Assembly (NCBI RefSeq): GCF_001742165.1
Contig: NZ_CP016443.1
Coordinates: forward strand, 868,001 to 932,000
Source of the DNA: Burkholderia stabilis
GTDB lineage: Bacteria; Pseudomonadota; Gammaproteobacteria; Burkholderiales; Burkholderiaceae
Direction of reading: 5' to 3'
DNA: 64,000 bases
A model generated the notes under the pieces. That model made no database searches. It was given only the letters and a program-made list of their open reading frames with translations, and was not told the DNA's origin. The translations under genes were made by a program, and so were the position numbers. Below, one piece after another: positions 54,235 to 63,465 of the stretch (its first letter is position 1; each line of letters starts with the position of its first letter).

Positions 54235-54690
54235 ATGATTCGCCGCATGAACCCGCCACGCAAACCCGGCGCTTCCGCCGCCCTCGTCGCCGCCGACCTG
54301 ACCCTCGCGGTCGGCCAGTTGATCCGCCGGCTCCGCTCCGAGGTCGAATCCGAAGGACTCGGCATGTCGCAGACCAGCGCGCTCGCGCGGCTCGAACGAC
54401 ACGGGCCGATGACGACCGCCGATCTCGCCCGCGCCGAGGCCATGAAGCCGCAGTCGATGAAGGCGATCCTCGCGAGCCTCGAGGAAGACGGCCTCGTCGA
54501 GCGCGAGCCGCATCCGACCGACGGCCGCCAGATCCTGTTCCAGTTGACCGCGACCGGCCTCGATGCGCGGCGCAAGCGCAATGCTGCGAAGCACCAGTGG
54601 CTCGGCGCCGCAATCGCCAGACTCGACCCCGACGAAATCGACGCGCTCGCCGCGGCGATCCCGCTGATCCGCCGGATCGGCGAGCAATGA
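54235..54690 (+). CDS. MarR-family transcriptional regulator
   Basis: A 151-residue MarR protein (MTTADLARAEAMKPQSMKAI, then LASLEEDGLVEREPHPTDGR and LFQLTATGLDARRKRNAAKH). The ATG at 54235 is used; 54247 is an alternative. It heads an apparent operon marR-isochorismatase-MFS and should repress it through the 28-bp palindrome immediately upstream. Confidence 0.9.
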   Translation: MIRRMNPPRKPGASAALVAADLTLAVGQLIRRLRSEVESEGLGMSQTSALARLERHGPMTTADLARAEAMKPQSMKAILASLEEDGLVEREPHPTDGRQILFQLTATGLDARRKRNAAKHQWLGAAIARLDPDEIDALAAAIPLIRRIGEQ

Positions 54691-54757
54691 ATCCGGCCCG
54701 CGCGCCACGCAACCGCCGCGCGCACGGCCCCCTTCGCCCTTTTTCACGGAGCCCATC

Positions 54758-55321
54758 ATGAGCGCAACCCGTCTCGACACGAACACGGCACTCGTCGTCA
54801 TCGACCTGCAGAAAGGCATCGTCGCCCTCCCCACCGCGCATCCGGTCGCACCGGTAGTCGCGCACGCGCGCGCACTGCTCGACGCATTCCGCAGCCGCGG
54901 CCTGCCGGTCGTGCTCGTCAACGTCGCCGGCGGCGCACCGGGCCGCACGCAGCAGCAGATGCGCACGGATGCGCTCCCCGCCGACTGGACCGAACTCGTG
55001 CCCGAACTGAACCGGCAGCCGGGCGACCACCTCGTGACGAAAAAGACCTGGGGCGCGTTCACCGGCACGGATCTCGACGCGCACCTGAAGGCGGCCGGCG
55101 TCACGCAGATCGTGCTGACCGGCGTCGCGACGAGCATCGGCGTCGAATCGACCGCGCGGTACGCGCACGAACTCGGCTACAACGTGACGCTCGCCATCGA
55201 CGCGATGACCGACCTCAACGCGGACGCGCACGTGAACAGCGTCGAGCGCATCTTCCCGCGCCTCGGCGAAACGGGCTCGACGCAGGACATCCTCGCGCTG
55301 CTCGACCAGCGCGGCGCGTGA
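54758..55321 (+). CDS. Isochorismatase-family hydrolase lacking the catalytic cysteine
   Basis: A 187-residue protein. Asp in LVVIDLQKGI and Lys in DHLVTKKTWGAFTGTDL are present. The usual cysteine position reads GVATSIGVESTARYA: glycine replaces cysteine, as in true isochorismatases (EntB/PhzD type) that hydrolyse a vinyl ether without a nucleophilic Cys. It is followed by an overlapping MFS exporter gene, so its substrate may be a small antimicrobial or signalling compound; this is a guess. Confidence 0.87.
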   Translation: MSATRLDTNTALVVIDLQKGIVALPTAHPVAPVVAHARALLDAFRSRGLPVVLVNVAGGAPGRTQQQMRTDALPADWTELVPELNRQPGDHLVTKKTWGAFTGTDLDAHLKAAGVTQIVLTGVATSIGVESTARYAHELGYNVTLAIDAMTDLNADAHVNSVERIFPRLGETGSTQDILALLDQRGA

Positions 55322-56757
55322 GCGGCGCCCGCGCATCGGCCGCGGGCCGGCTCGATCCGTCGATCTGGAAGGTCAGCGCGGTCGCGACGCTCGGCTCGCT
55401 GCTGTCGCAGCTCGACGCGACGATCGTCAACGTGTCGCTGTCGAGCCTCGCGACCGACCTGCACGCGAGCCTGTCGACGATCCAGTGGGTCACGAGCGGC
55501 TACCTGCTCGCGCTGACGCTGGTGCTGCCGCTGAACGGCTGGCTCGTCGACCGCATCGGCGCGAAGGCGCTCTACCTGTGGTGCTTCTCCACGTTCACGC
55601 TCACGTCGGCGCTGTGCGGGCTCGCGTGGTCCGCGCCGTCGCTGATCGCGTTCCGCGTGCTGCAAGGCGTCAGCGGCGGGCTGCTCGCGCCGATGGCGCA
55701 GATGATGATCGCGCGCGTGGCCGGCCAGCAGATGGCGCGCGTGATCGGCTACGCGGCGGTGCCCGTGCTGCTCGCGCCGATCCTCGGCCCCGTCGTCGCC
55801 GGCGCGATCCTGCAGCATGCATCGTGGCGCTGGCTGTTTCTCGTGAACCTGCCCGTCGGTGCGCTCGCGCTGGCGCTGGCCGTGCGGTTCCTGCCGGGCG
55901 ACCGCGACGAAGCACAACGTCGCGAGCTCGACTGGATCGGCCTCGCGCTGCTGTCGCCGGGCCTCGTGCTGTTCCTGTATGGCGCCGAGCGGATCGGCAC
56001 GGCGGCCGGTGTCGTCGCCGTCGCGTGCTCGGCGCTGCTGCTCGCCGCGTTCCTGCGCTTCGAGCGGCGCAAGGGCGAGCATGCGCTGATCGATCTCGCG
56101 CTGTTCCGCTCCCGCGTGTTCGGCGCGGCGGCCGGCACCCAGTTCCTGTCGAACGGCGCGATGTACGCGGGCCAGATGCTGATTCCCGTGTTCCTGATCC
56201 AGGCGTGCGGACGTTCGCCGGGCGAGATGGGCTGGCTGCTGGCGCCGCTCGGGCTCGGCATGCTCGTCACCTATCCGTCGATGGGCGCGCTGACGAGCCG
56301 GTTCGGCGTGCGCCGGCTCGCCGCCGCCGGGGCCTTGCTCGCGCTGCTCGCGACGCTGCCGCTCGTGTTCCTCGCCCTCGCCGGCTACGACCCCTGGGTG
56401 CTCGTGCCGGCGCTGTTTCTGCGCGGCATGGGCCAGAGCGCGATCGGTGCGCCGTCGATCGCCGCCGCGTATGCGTCGGTCGAGCGCAGCAACCTGCCGA
56501 TGGCGACGACGTCGCTCAATATCGTCCAGCGCCTCGGCGGCCCGACGTTCACGACGCTGTGCACGCTGTTCCTCGCGTGGCGGCTGCAAGCCGGACCGGC
56601 ATCGGGCGGCGGCACGCAAGCCGGCGCGTACGCGTGGGCGTTCGGGCTGCTTTGCCTGCTGCATGCGGCGAGCTTCGTCACGACGCTGCGGCTGCCGTTG
56701 TGGTCGGCCGGCGCGGGCGGGCAACCCGCCGGCGCCGCGCGCGCCGGTTCGCGCTGA
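55318..56757 (+). CDS. MFS drug exporter, 14-helix DHA2 (EmrB/QacA) type
   Basis: A 479-residue transporter starting at GTG 55318, which overlaps the stop of the previous gene by 4 nt. Motif D1 LDATIVNVSLSSLATDLHAS, motif A GWLVDRIGAKALYLWCF and motif C APILGPVVAGAILQHASWRW are clear. It exports hydrophobic drugs by proton antiport. Repression by the MarR protein of the same operon is the usual arrangement. Confidence 0.92.
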   Translation: MSGARASAAGRLDPSIWKVSAVATLGSLLSQLDATIVNVSLSSLATDLHASLSTIQWVTSGYLLALTLVLPLNGWLVDRIGAKALYLWCFSTFTLTSALCGLAWSAPSLIAFRVLQGVSGGLLAPMAQMMIARVAGQQMARVIGYAAVPVLLAPILGPVVAGAILQHASWRWLFLVNLPVGALALALAVRFLPGDRDEAQRRELDWIGLALLSPGLVLFLYGAERIGTAAGVVAVACSALLLAAFLRFERRKGEHALIDLALFRSRVFGAAAGTQFLSNGAMYAGQMLIPVFLIQACGRSPGEMGWLLAPLGLGMLVTYPSMGALTSRFGVRRLAAAGALLALLATLPLVFLALAGYDPWVLVPALFLRGMGQSAIGAPSIAAAYASVERSNLPMATTSLNIVQRLGGPTFTTLCTLFLAWRLQAGPASGGGTQAGAYAWAFGLLCLLHAASFVTTLRLPLWSAGAGGQPAGAARAGSR

Positions 56758-56788
56758 CCGTCGACGCCGCGCCGCGCGCGCGGCGTCG

Positions 56789-57388
56789 CTACGGCAGCCA
56801 CATCGGCACGATCGACACCACCAGCAGCACGCCCAGCCCGGCATTCAGGCAGCGCCACTGCCGCTCGGTGCGCAACACGCGCGCGAACAGCAGCCCGGCG
56901 AAACACCACAGCGACAGCGACGCCATCGCAGCCACGCCGAACGCCAGCCCGAGCAGCACGCCGAGCCGCGCCGGGCCGGACGCGAGCGCGGCGAACGACG
57001 CGGCCGCGCCGAGCGTCATCGCCCAGCCTTTCGGGTTGTGCCAGAGCATCCATACGCCGCTGACGAACCCTTGCGGCCGGTGCACGGCCGCATCGAGCCG
57101 CGGCTTGCCGCCGCGCCCGATGCGCACGGCCAGCCATACGAGATACAACGAGCCGGCCGCCTTCATCGCGAGTTGCAAGGCGGGCAGCGCGAGCAGCACG
57201 CCGCCGAGCCCGGCCGCGGCGGCCGCCGCCATCGACGCCAGGCCGGCCGCGATACCCGCCATCATCGGCAGCGAACGCCGATAGCCGAAATGGGCGCCCG
57301 ATGCGGTGGCGAGCGTCGTCGCACCGCCCGGCGTCACGGTGGACACGATCACGAACAGCACGAGCGGCAGGTAGTCGTGAAGCGGCAC
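56789..57388 (-). CDS. LysE/RhtB-family amino-acid exporter
   Basis: A 199-residue protein starting at GTG 57388 behind GGGAG (PLHDYLPLVLFVIVSTVTPG). The LysE/RhtB signature TPGGATTLATASGAHFGYRR is present, with six predicted helices and the NPKGWAMTLGAAASF motif. It is divergent from a LysR gene, the standard arrangement for these exporters. It probably exports an amino acid or its analogue. Confidence 0.9.
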   Translation of the reverse strand: MPLHDYLPLVLFVIVSTVTPGGATTLATASGAHFGYRRSLPMMAGIAAGLASMAAAAAAGLGGVLLALPALQLAMKAAGSLYLVWLAVRIGRGGKPRLDAAVHRPQGFVSGVWMLWHNPKGWAMTLGAAASFAALASGPARLGVLLGLAFGVAAMASLSLWCFAGLLFARVLRTERQWRCLNAGLGVLLVVSIVPMWLP

Positions 57389-57483
57389 GGCGGCTCCCGG
57401 TGGTCGATGTCGAAACCCCGTTTTACCCGCGACCCTCGCATTACGACAGCGAAAGCTTTTTATGCCTGCCATTAGCATCCATA

Positions 57484-58359
57484 ATGCGACGCATGGTACG
57501 CAATCTCGACATCGCACTGCTGCGCGCATTCGTCACGGTCGCCGATCATCGCAGCATGACGGCGGCCAGCCACGCGCTGCACCTGACGCAAGGCGCGGTC
57601 AGCCAGCAGGTCGCACGGCTCGAAACGCTGTCCGGCCCGCTGTTCGTCCGCGAGCATCGCAACCTGGTGCTCACGGCCGCCGGCGAGCGTCTGCTTGGGC
57701 AGGCGCGCCGGCTGCTCGCCGTGCACGATGCGCTGCTGACCGACATGACGGCCGGCGCGGTCGAAGGCGCCGTCCGTCTCGGCGCCCCGCAGGATCTCGT
57801 CGGCGCCTGTCTCGCGCCGATCCTGAAAGGCTATGCGCAGGCCCATCCGCAGGTCGAACTCTCGCTCGTGTGCGCGGCATCGCCGGAACTGCGCCGGGGG
57901 CTCACGCAGGGCGATCTCGACGTCGCACTGATCGAAGCGCCGGTCGGCGCATCGCGCGGCGAGTGCATCGCGGTCGACCGCCTGGTGTGGGTCGGCGCGA
58001 AAGGCGGCACCGCGCACCGGAACACGCCGCTGCCCGTGTCGATGGTCGCGCAGACCTGCGCGTTCCGCCCGACGGTGCTCGACGCGCTGCGCGGCTGCGA
58101 TCGCGCGTGGCGCACCGTGTTCGAAAACGGCAGCATCGACGCGACCGCCGCGACCGTACGCTCCGATCTCGCCGTGACCGTGTGGCTCGCGTCCACCGTG
58201 CCGGCCGACCTCGACATCCTGCCAGCCGGCAGCGGCCTGCCCGCGCTGCCGAACTTCGCGATCAATCTTCATCTGCCGCGCGGCCAGCGCACGCCGGCCG
58301 CGGCGGAACTGGCCCGCCACCTGCGCAACGGCTTCGCGCGCTTGCGCGCGGCCGCCTAG
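57484..58359 (+). CDS. LysR-family regulator of the LysE-type exporter
   Basis: A 291-residue LysR protein (MVRNLDIALLRAFVTVADHR, then LHLTQGAVSQQVARLETLSG). ATG at 57484 or 57493. It shares a 95-bp promoter region with the LysE-type gene and should activate it in response to the exported amino acid, as ArgP/LysG do. Its sensor domain is short and ends RNGFARLRAAA; convergent with the SulP gene. Confidence 0.9.
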   Translation: MRRMVRNLDIALLRAFVTVADHRSMTAASHALHLTQGAVSQQVARLETLSGPLFVREHRNLVLTAAGERLLGQARRLLAVHDALLTDMTAGAVEGAVRLGAPQDLVGACLAPILKGYAQAHPQVELSLVCAASPELRRGLTQGDLDVALIEAPVGASRGECIAVDRLVWVGAKGGTAHRNTPLPVSMVAQTCAFRPTVLDALRGCDRAWRTVFENGSIDATAATVRSDLAVTVWLASTVPADLDILPAGSGLPALPNFAINLHLPRGQRTPAAAELARHLRNGFARLRAAA

Positions 58360-58371
58360 CGCCGCTTCGCG

Positions 58372-60090
58372 TTACACGACGCCCGGCTCCTGCGGCGCCG
58401 GCGTCGTGCCGGCCGCCTCCAGCGCCTGATGCAGCGTCGGGAAGATGCACGACGCGCCGACAATCTCCGTGATCCGGTGGCGATCCATGTCCGCGCGCAG
58501 GTAGCGGTTGACGCGGCCGAACAGCACGCCGATCCCGCGCGCGCGCAGCGTCTTGACGAGATCGGTCAGCGTCCGCGCGGCGGAATAGTCGATGTCGGTG
58601 ATCGCGCCCGCGTCGACGATGAACCAGCGCGGCGGCTCCGGCGCCGCATCGACGAGCTCGGCCACTTCGCCGGCGAACAGATGGTCGTTCGCGAAGAACA
58701 GGTCGGAACCGAACCGGTAGACGATCAGCCCCGGCGCCGTCATCGCGCCGGGCCGCGCGGGCACCGGCTGCCACCGGCCGTTACCCGCGACGGGTTCCAG
58801 CACCATCGTGTGCGGCTGGTAGCTGTGGCGCACGTGCCGCATCAGCGACAGCGCGACGGCCAGCAGGATGCCCTGCTCGACGCCGACCGTCACGACGGCC
58901 GCGGCCGTCACCAGCGCGAGCGTGAATTCGCCCGGGCTTTCCTTGCGAATCGCCGCGAGGCTGCGCACGTTGATCAGCCCGAGCGCGATCGTAAACACGA
59001 TGCCGGCCAGCACCGCGTGCGGCAGATACTGCAGGTACGTGCTGAAAAACAGCAGCACGACGGCCACGACCGCGGCGAACGCAAGATGCCCGATCTGGCT
59101 GCGCACGCCCGCGCCGTCGGCCATCGCCGTCTGCGTCGGGCTGCCGTTGACGACGAACGCGCCGCCGACCGCCGCGGCCGCATTCGCGGCGGCAAGGCCG
59201 AGGATGTCGGCATTGGTGTCGACGTCCTCGCCGTACTGCTGCGCGAACACGCGCGCGGCGGCCGCGCTCTGCGCGATGATCATCACGAAACACGACGCGG
59301 CGACCGGCACGAGATCGAGGAACTGCTGCCACGTGACGGACGGCCAGCGCAGCGGCGGCAGCCCGCCCGCGACCGGCCCGAGCACCGCGATGCCGTGCGC
59401 GGCGAAGCCGAATGCATAACTCGCGGCGATGCTGCCCGCGACCGCGATCATCGGCATCGGCACGCGCGGCAGGAAGCGCTTGCACGCGAGAATCGCGACG
59501 ACGACGAGCGCCGCGAGCGCGAGCGTCGGCCGGTTCGTGTGGACGAGATGCGTGACGACATAGTCGAGTTGCGCGAGGCTGCGCGACGCCGGATACGGTA
59601 CGGACAGGCCGAACATGTCGCCGAGCATCGCGATCGACACCTGCACGCCGACGCCGGCGAGAAAGCCGACCAGCACCGTGCGCGACAGGAAATCGGCGAG
59701 AAAGCCGAGCTTGAAGATGCGCGCGAGCAGCAGCATCGCGGCGGTCAGCAGCGCGACCATGCCGGCCAGCGCCGCATAGTCGGCGCTGCCGGCCGGCGCC
59801 ATCGACGACAGCCGGCTCGCGAAGATCGTCGCGGTCGCCGAATCGGCGGCCACCACGAGATGGCGCGACGCGCCGAAGCACGCGAACGCGACGAGCGGCA
59901 GGAAGACCGTGTAAAGGCCCGTGACGGCCGGCATGCCGGCGATGCGCGCGTAGCCGAGCACCTGCGGGATGTCCATCGACGCGAGCGAAATGCCCGCGAA
60001 TACATCGCGGATCGCCCCTGCGCGGCGGATCGGGAGGATGCCTTTCAGCAGCCGCACGCCTGACGAGCGGCTTTCGTTGGAGTCTTGCAT
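58372..60090 (-). CDS. SulP-family anion transporter with STAS domain
   Basis: A 572-residue permease from ATG 60090. SulP motifs: AGISLASMDIPQVLGYARIA, GLYTVFLPLVAFACFGASRH, and GAFVVNGSPTQTAMADGAGV. The cytoplasmic STAS domain covers residues ~440-560 (VYRFGSDLFFANDHLFAGEV; FIVDAGAITDIDYSAARTLT). Sulfate, bicarbonate or a dicarboxylate are possible substrates. No sulfur genes are near. Upstream in-frame starts lack ribosome-binding sites. Confidence 0.92.
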   Translation of the reverse strand: MQDSNESRSSGVRLLKGILPIRRAGAIRDVFAGISLASMDIPQVLGYARIAGMPAVTGLYTVFLPLVAFACFGASRHLVVAADSATATIFASRLSSMAPAGSADYAALAGMVALLTAAMLLLARIFKLGFLADFLSRTVLVGFLAGVGVQVSIAMLGDMFGLSVPYPASRSLAQLDYVVTHLVHTNRPTLALAALVVVAILACKRFLPRVPMPMIAVAGSIAASYAFGFAAHGIAVLGPVAGGLPPLRWPSVTWQQFLDLVPVAASCFVMIIAQSAAAARVFAQQYGEDVDTNADILGLAAANAAAAVGGAFVVNGSPTQTAMADGAGVRSQIGHLAFAAVVAVVLLFFSTYLQYLPHAVLAGIVFTIALGLINVRSLAAIRKESPGEFTLALVTAAAVVTVGVEQGILLAVALSLMRHVRHSYQPHTMVLEPVAGNGRWQPVPARPGAMTAPGLIVYRFGSDLFFANDHLFAGEVAELVDAAPEPPRWFIVDAGAITDIDYSAARTLTDLVKTLRARGIGVLFGRVNRYLRADMDRHRITEIVGASCIFPTLHQALEAAGTTPAPQEPGVV

Positions 60091-60591
60091 GCGTGAAATG
60101 CGTGAGGTCGAAGTGGCGTGATGACGGGGTTCGCGAAGTCGTTCGCGCATCGTGCCCCGGGCAGGCGCCGCATGGCAAGTGCGCGAAGGTGCCGCGCGGC
60201 GCTCACCGTCGGCGGTTCAGCAATTCGCGACGACGAACGGCGCGCCGGCAACGCCGCCGGAACCGGCATGATCGCAGGATTGCCCGACACGTGCGTTCGC
60301 CTGCCCACACTCGCGGAAGCAGCGTCGCACGGATCGCCGGCCCGCATGCGGCGCGGGCCGACAACCCGCGTGCGCACCGGCGTGCGGTGATGCAGCCTCG
60401 TCTTCCTCCCTCACCCGATTGCAAAGGAGACCTGCGCAATGGTGAGGAAGTTCGGGAGCCGCGCGATGCGCATTCGCGGCACGCGTCCGGAACCCGATGG
60501 CACAATCACGGTCCCTTTCATGTGCCCTTCACCGGGCGCGCGCCGCATCGCGGCGCCGATTCAACGCACGAGAAGGCCCCTGTTTGCCGTT
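60091..60591. other. Intergenic region between SulP and MscS genes
   Basis: About 500 bp with no gene I can support. One perfect stem GGCCCGC / GCGGGCC (60339-60359, 7-nt loop) is present without a T tract. It must hold both divergent promoters. Confidence 0.5.
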
Positions 60592-61833
60592 ATGACCCTG
60601 AACGAATCCTGGTTTGCGCCGCTCGTCGGCATCCTCGTCCTGCTCGCCGCCGCCGGCGCGATCACGGCCGCTGTCCATTTCCTGCTGTTTCGCGTCGTGG
60701 CGCGGCTCGCGCGGCTGTCGGCCACGCGCGTCGACGACGCGCTGTTCGAGTTCGGCGCGTTCAAGTGGCTGAACCGCATCGTCCCGTTCGTCGTGATCAA
60801 GCTCGGGCTCGGCGCGGTGCCCGGCATCCCGGATACCGCCGCGCAAGCCGCCGACAAGGTGCTGTTCGCGCTGATCGTGTTCCTCGTGACGATGACCATC
60901 AGCGCGACGCTGTCCGCGCTCGAACACGCGCATCGCACGCACCAGCGCGATCAGCCGCGCCTGTCGCTGAAAGGCGCGATGCAGCTCGTCAAGCTCGTGA
61001 TGTTCATCACGGCCGCGCTCGTCGTAATCGGCGATGCGACCGGCAAACAGATCGGCCTGCTGCTGTCCGGCATCGGCGCGATGTCCGCGGTGCTGATGCT
61101 GATCTTCAAGGACACGCTGCTCGGCCTCGTCGCGGGCGTGCAACTGTCGTCGAACGACATGCTGCGGATCGGCGACTGGATCACGATGCCGTCGGCCGGC
61201 GCGGACGGCACGGTCATCGACATCACGCTGAACACCGTCAAGGTCGCGAATTTCGATCACACGATCATCACGGTGCCGACGTGGAAACTGATCACCGAGA
61301 GCTACCAGAACTGGCGCGGGATGACCGAAGCGGGCGGCCGCCGCATCAAGCGCGCGCTGTTCGTCGATGCAACCAGCGTGCGCTTTCTGTCCAACGACGA
61401 GATCGAACGGCTCGAACGCCTGACGCTGCTGAAGGACTATCTCGAAGACAAGGTCGACGCGATCGAGCAATGGAACGGCACGCTCGGTGCGGCCGGCGAC
61501 TGCGCGGCGAACCGCCGCCAGCTGACGAATCTCGGTACGTTCCGCGCGTATGTCGCGAACTATCTGAAGGGCCATCCGCGCATCCGCCGCGACATGACCT
61601 GCATGGCGCGGCAACTGCCGCTCACGGCCGAAGGCATTCCGCTCGAACTGTACTGCTTCACCGACACGACGACGTGGGTCGACTACGAGACCATCCAGTC
61701 CGACCTGTTCGATCACCTGATCGCGGTGCTGCCGGAGTTCGGGCTGCGCGTGTACCAGCATCCGTCGGGCTTCGACATGCGGCAGATGGCCGGCGCCGCG
61801 CAGGCCGGGCTGCACGCGCCGCACGCGGGTTGA
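60592..61833 (+). CDS. MscS-family mechanosensitive channel (YbdG-like)
   Basis: A 413-residue membrane protein from ATG 60592 (GAGAAGG upstream). Four or five helices precede the MscS core GIGAMSAVLMLIFKDTLLGL, then VAGVQLSSNDMLRIGDWITM and ITLNTVKVANFDHTIITVPT. The long C-terminal domain (~150 residues, with LPLTAEGIPLELYCFTDTTT) is typical of YbdG. It protects against osmotic shock. An in-frame extension to 60439 is unlikely. Confidence 0.92.
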   Translation: MTLNESWFAPLVGILVLLAAAGAITAAVHFLLFRVVARLARLSATRVDDALFEFGAFKWLNRIVPFVVIKLGLGAVPGIPDTAAQAADKVLFALIVFLVTMTISATLSALEHAHRTHQRDQPRLSLKGAMQLVKLVMFITAALVVIGDATGKQIGLLLSGIGAMSAVLMLIFKDTLLGLVAGVQLSSNDMLRIGDWITMPSAGADGTVIDITLNTVKVANFDHTIITVPTWKLITESYQNWRGMTEAGGRRIKRALFVDATSVRFLSNDEIERLERLTLLKDYLEDKVDAIEQWNGTLGAAGDCAANRRQLTNLGTFRAYVANYLKGHPRIRRDMTCMARQLPLTAEGIPLELYCFTDTTTWVDYETIQSDLFDHLIAVLPEFGLRVYQHPSGFDMRQMAGAAQAGLHAPHAG

Positions 61834-61843
61834 TGCACGCCAC

Positions 61844-61864
61844 GGCGGCCGGCTGTCGGCCGCC
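61844..61864. terminator. Hairpin between convergent genes
   Basis: Perfect stem GGCGGCCG / CGGCCGCC with a 5-nt loop between the MscS stop and the MocR stop; no T tract. Confidence 0.35.
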
Positions 61865-61888
61865 GCCTGACACCCGGAATCGCGGCGC

Positions 61889-63310
61889 TCACCCCGCCGC
61901 GCACTCCGACGCGAGCCGCCCGAGCACCTTCAGCGCTTCCTCGATCTGCCGCGACCACGGGTAGCTGTAGTTGAGCCGGATGAAATGCCGGTAATCGGTG
62001 CCCGCCGAAAACATGTGCCCAGGCCCGACCGTGATCCGCTGCGCGAGCGCGAGCGTGTACAGCTTCATCGCATCGACCTGCGGCGGCAGCTCGACCCACA
62101 GCACGTACCCGCCCTGCGGCTGCGACAGCCGCGTGCCTTCCGGAAAGAAACGCCGCACCATCGCGCTCATCAGGCTCGCCTGCTGCGCGTACTGCTTGCG
62201 CATGCGCCGCAGATGGAAATCGTAGCCGTCGTATTTCAGGTACTCGGCGATCGCGAGTTGCTCGATCGCGGGCGTCGCGAGCGTGTTCAGGAATTTCAGC
62301 TTCTCGACCTGGTCGCGGTAGCGGCCCGGCATCGCCCAGCCGATCCGGTAGCGCGGCGACAGGCTCTTCGTGAACGACGCGCAATGCAGCACCAGCCCGT
62401 CGCGGTCGAACGACTTCAGCGCGCTCGGCGTCGTGTCGCCGAAGTGCAGCTCGTGATAGACGTCGCTCTCGATCGCCGGCACGCCGTGCTTCGCCAGCAG
62501 CTCGACGAGCGCGCGCTTGCGCGCGTCGGGCATCTGGAAACCGAGCGGGTTCTGGAAATTCGGCATCACCATGCACGCGGCGATGCGCTCGCGTACGAAA
62601 ATCCGTTCGAGCGCATCGAGATCGATGCCGTCGCCCGGGTGCGTCGCGACTTCCAGCGCGCGCATGCCCATCCGCTCGATCGCGTGCAGCATTGCATAGA
62701 AGGTCGGCGATTCGACGGCGATCGTGTCGCCCGGCTTTGCGACCGCCTGCAGGCACAGGTTGATCGCCTCGGTCGCGCCGATCGTCATCACGATCTCGCC
62801 CGGCTCGACCGCGATTCCGCGCTCCGCGTAACGCCGCGCGATCTGGCGGATCAGCTCCTGGTTGCCGGGCGGCAGATCGTCGATCACGCCCCAGCGCGTG
62901 CGGCGGCGCCCGATCGCCTGCGCATAGCGCGCGAGGCGCTGCACGGGAAACTGCGATGCATCGGGATACGGCGAACCGAGCGGCACCGCGTCGTCGCGCG
63001 CAATCGAACGCAGCGTCGACAGCACGAGCCGGCTCACGTCCACGGCCGACGGCTCGGCCGCCGGCGCCGACATGTGCAGTTCTGCCTCGGCCGGCGCCGC
63101 CGCGCGCGCCCGCACGAAATAGCCCGATTGCGGCCGGCTTTCGATCAGGCCGCGGCTTTCCAGCACGAGGTACGCGCGCAGCACGGTCGTGACGCTGAGC
63201 TGCTGCTGCCGGCTCGCCTGCCGCACCGACGGAATCCGCTCGCCGGGCCGGTACACGCCACGCTCGATCTGCGCCTGGAGATCGTCGGCCAGTTGTTCGT
63301 AACGCTTCAC
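61889..63310 (-). CDS. MocR-type regulator (GntR helix-turn-helix fused to aminotransferase fold)
   Basis: A 473-residue protein starting at GTG 63310 (AAAGGGAGGC upstream). N-terminal GntR domain, residues ~1-70: AQIERGVYRPGERIPSVRQA, then QLSVTTVLRAYLVLESRGLI. The rest is an aminotransferase class I fold: PGNQELIRQIARRYAERGIA, ATEAINLCLQAVAKPGDTIA, FQNPLGFQMP, and the PLP lysine in SFTKSLSPRYRIGW. MocR proteins sense PLP-linked amino compounds. It is divergent from the FdhF-type gene, which it may regulate. Confidence 0.92.
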   Translation of the reverse strand: MKRYEQLADDLQAQIERGVYRPGERIPSVRQASRQQQLSVTTVLRAYLVLESRGLIESRPQSGYFVRARAAAPAEAELHMSAPAAEPSAVDVSRLVLSTLRSIARDDAVPLGSPYPDASQFPVQRLARYAQAIGRRRTRWGVIDDLPPGNQELIRQIARRYAERGIAVEPGEIVMTIGATEAINLCLQAVAKPGDTIAVESPTFYAMLHAIERMGMRALEVATHPGDGIDLDALERIFVRERIAACMVMPNFQNPLGFQMPDARKRALVELLAKHGVPAIESDVYHELHFGDTTPSALKSFDRDGLVLHCASFTKSLSPRYRIGWAMPGRYRDQVEKLKFLNTLATPAIEQLAIAEYLKYDGYDFHLRRMRKQYAQQASLMSAMVRRFFPEGTRLSQPQGGYVLWVELPPQVDAMKLYTLALAQRITVGPGHMFSAGTDYRHFIRLNYSYPWSRQIEEALKVLGRLASECAAG

Positions 63311-63341
63311 GCGCCTCCCTTTCAACTTCCCTTCAGCAACA

Positions 63342-63377
63342 CAGTTGCGATCCGCACTGTCTGAACGGCTGCAACTG
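63342..63377. promoter_or_regulatory. Putative MocR operator
   Basis: Inverted repeat CAGTTGC (63342-63348) and GCAACTG (63371-63377), 22-bp spacer, in the 155-bp gap between mocR and the oxidoreductase gene. Long-spaced dyads suit the dimeric MocR proteins; binding is inferred. Confidence 0.45.
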
Positions 63378-63465
63378 CACTCTTTTTTGAAGTGACCAGG
63401 TGTACACACAGCATCACAGGTGCCGCGCGTACTCTGCACGCATCGCCCCCGACACCTGCTGCACC

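Noticed and set aside
60093..60591. Open frames in the SulP-MscS gap and the 51-residue extension of the MscS protein
   Set aside because: Translations are Arg-rich without membrane or domain features; the ATG at 60592 matches the expected N-terminal helix.
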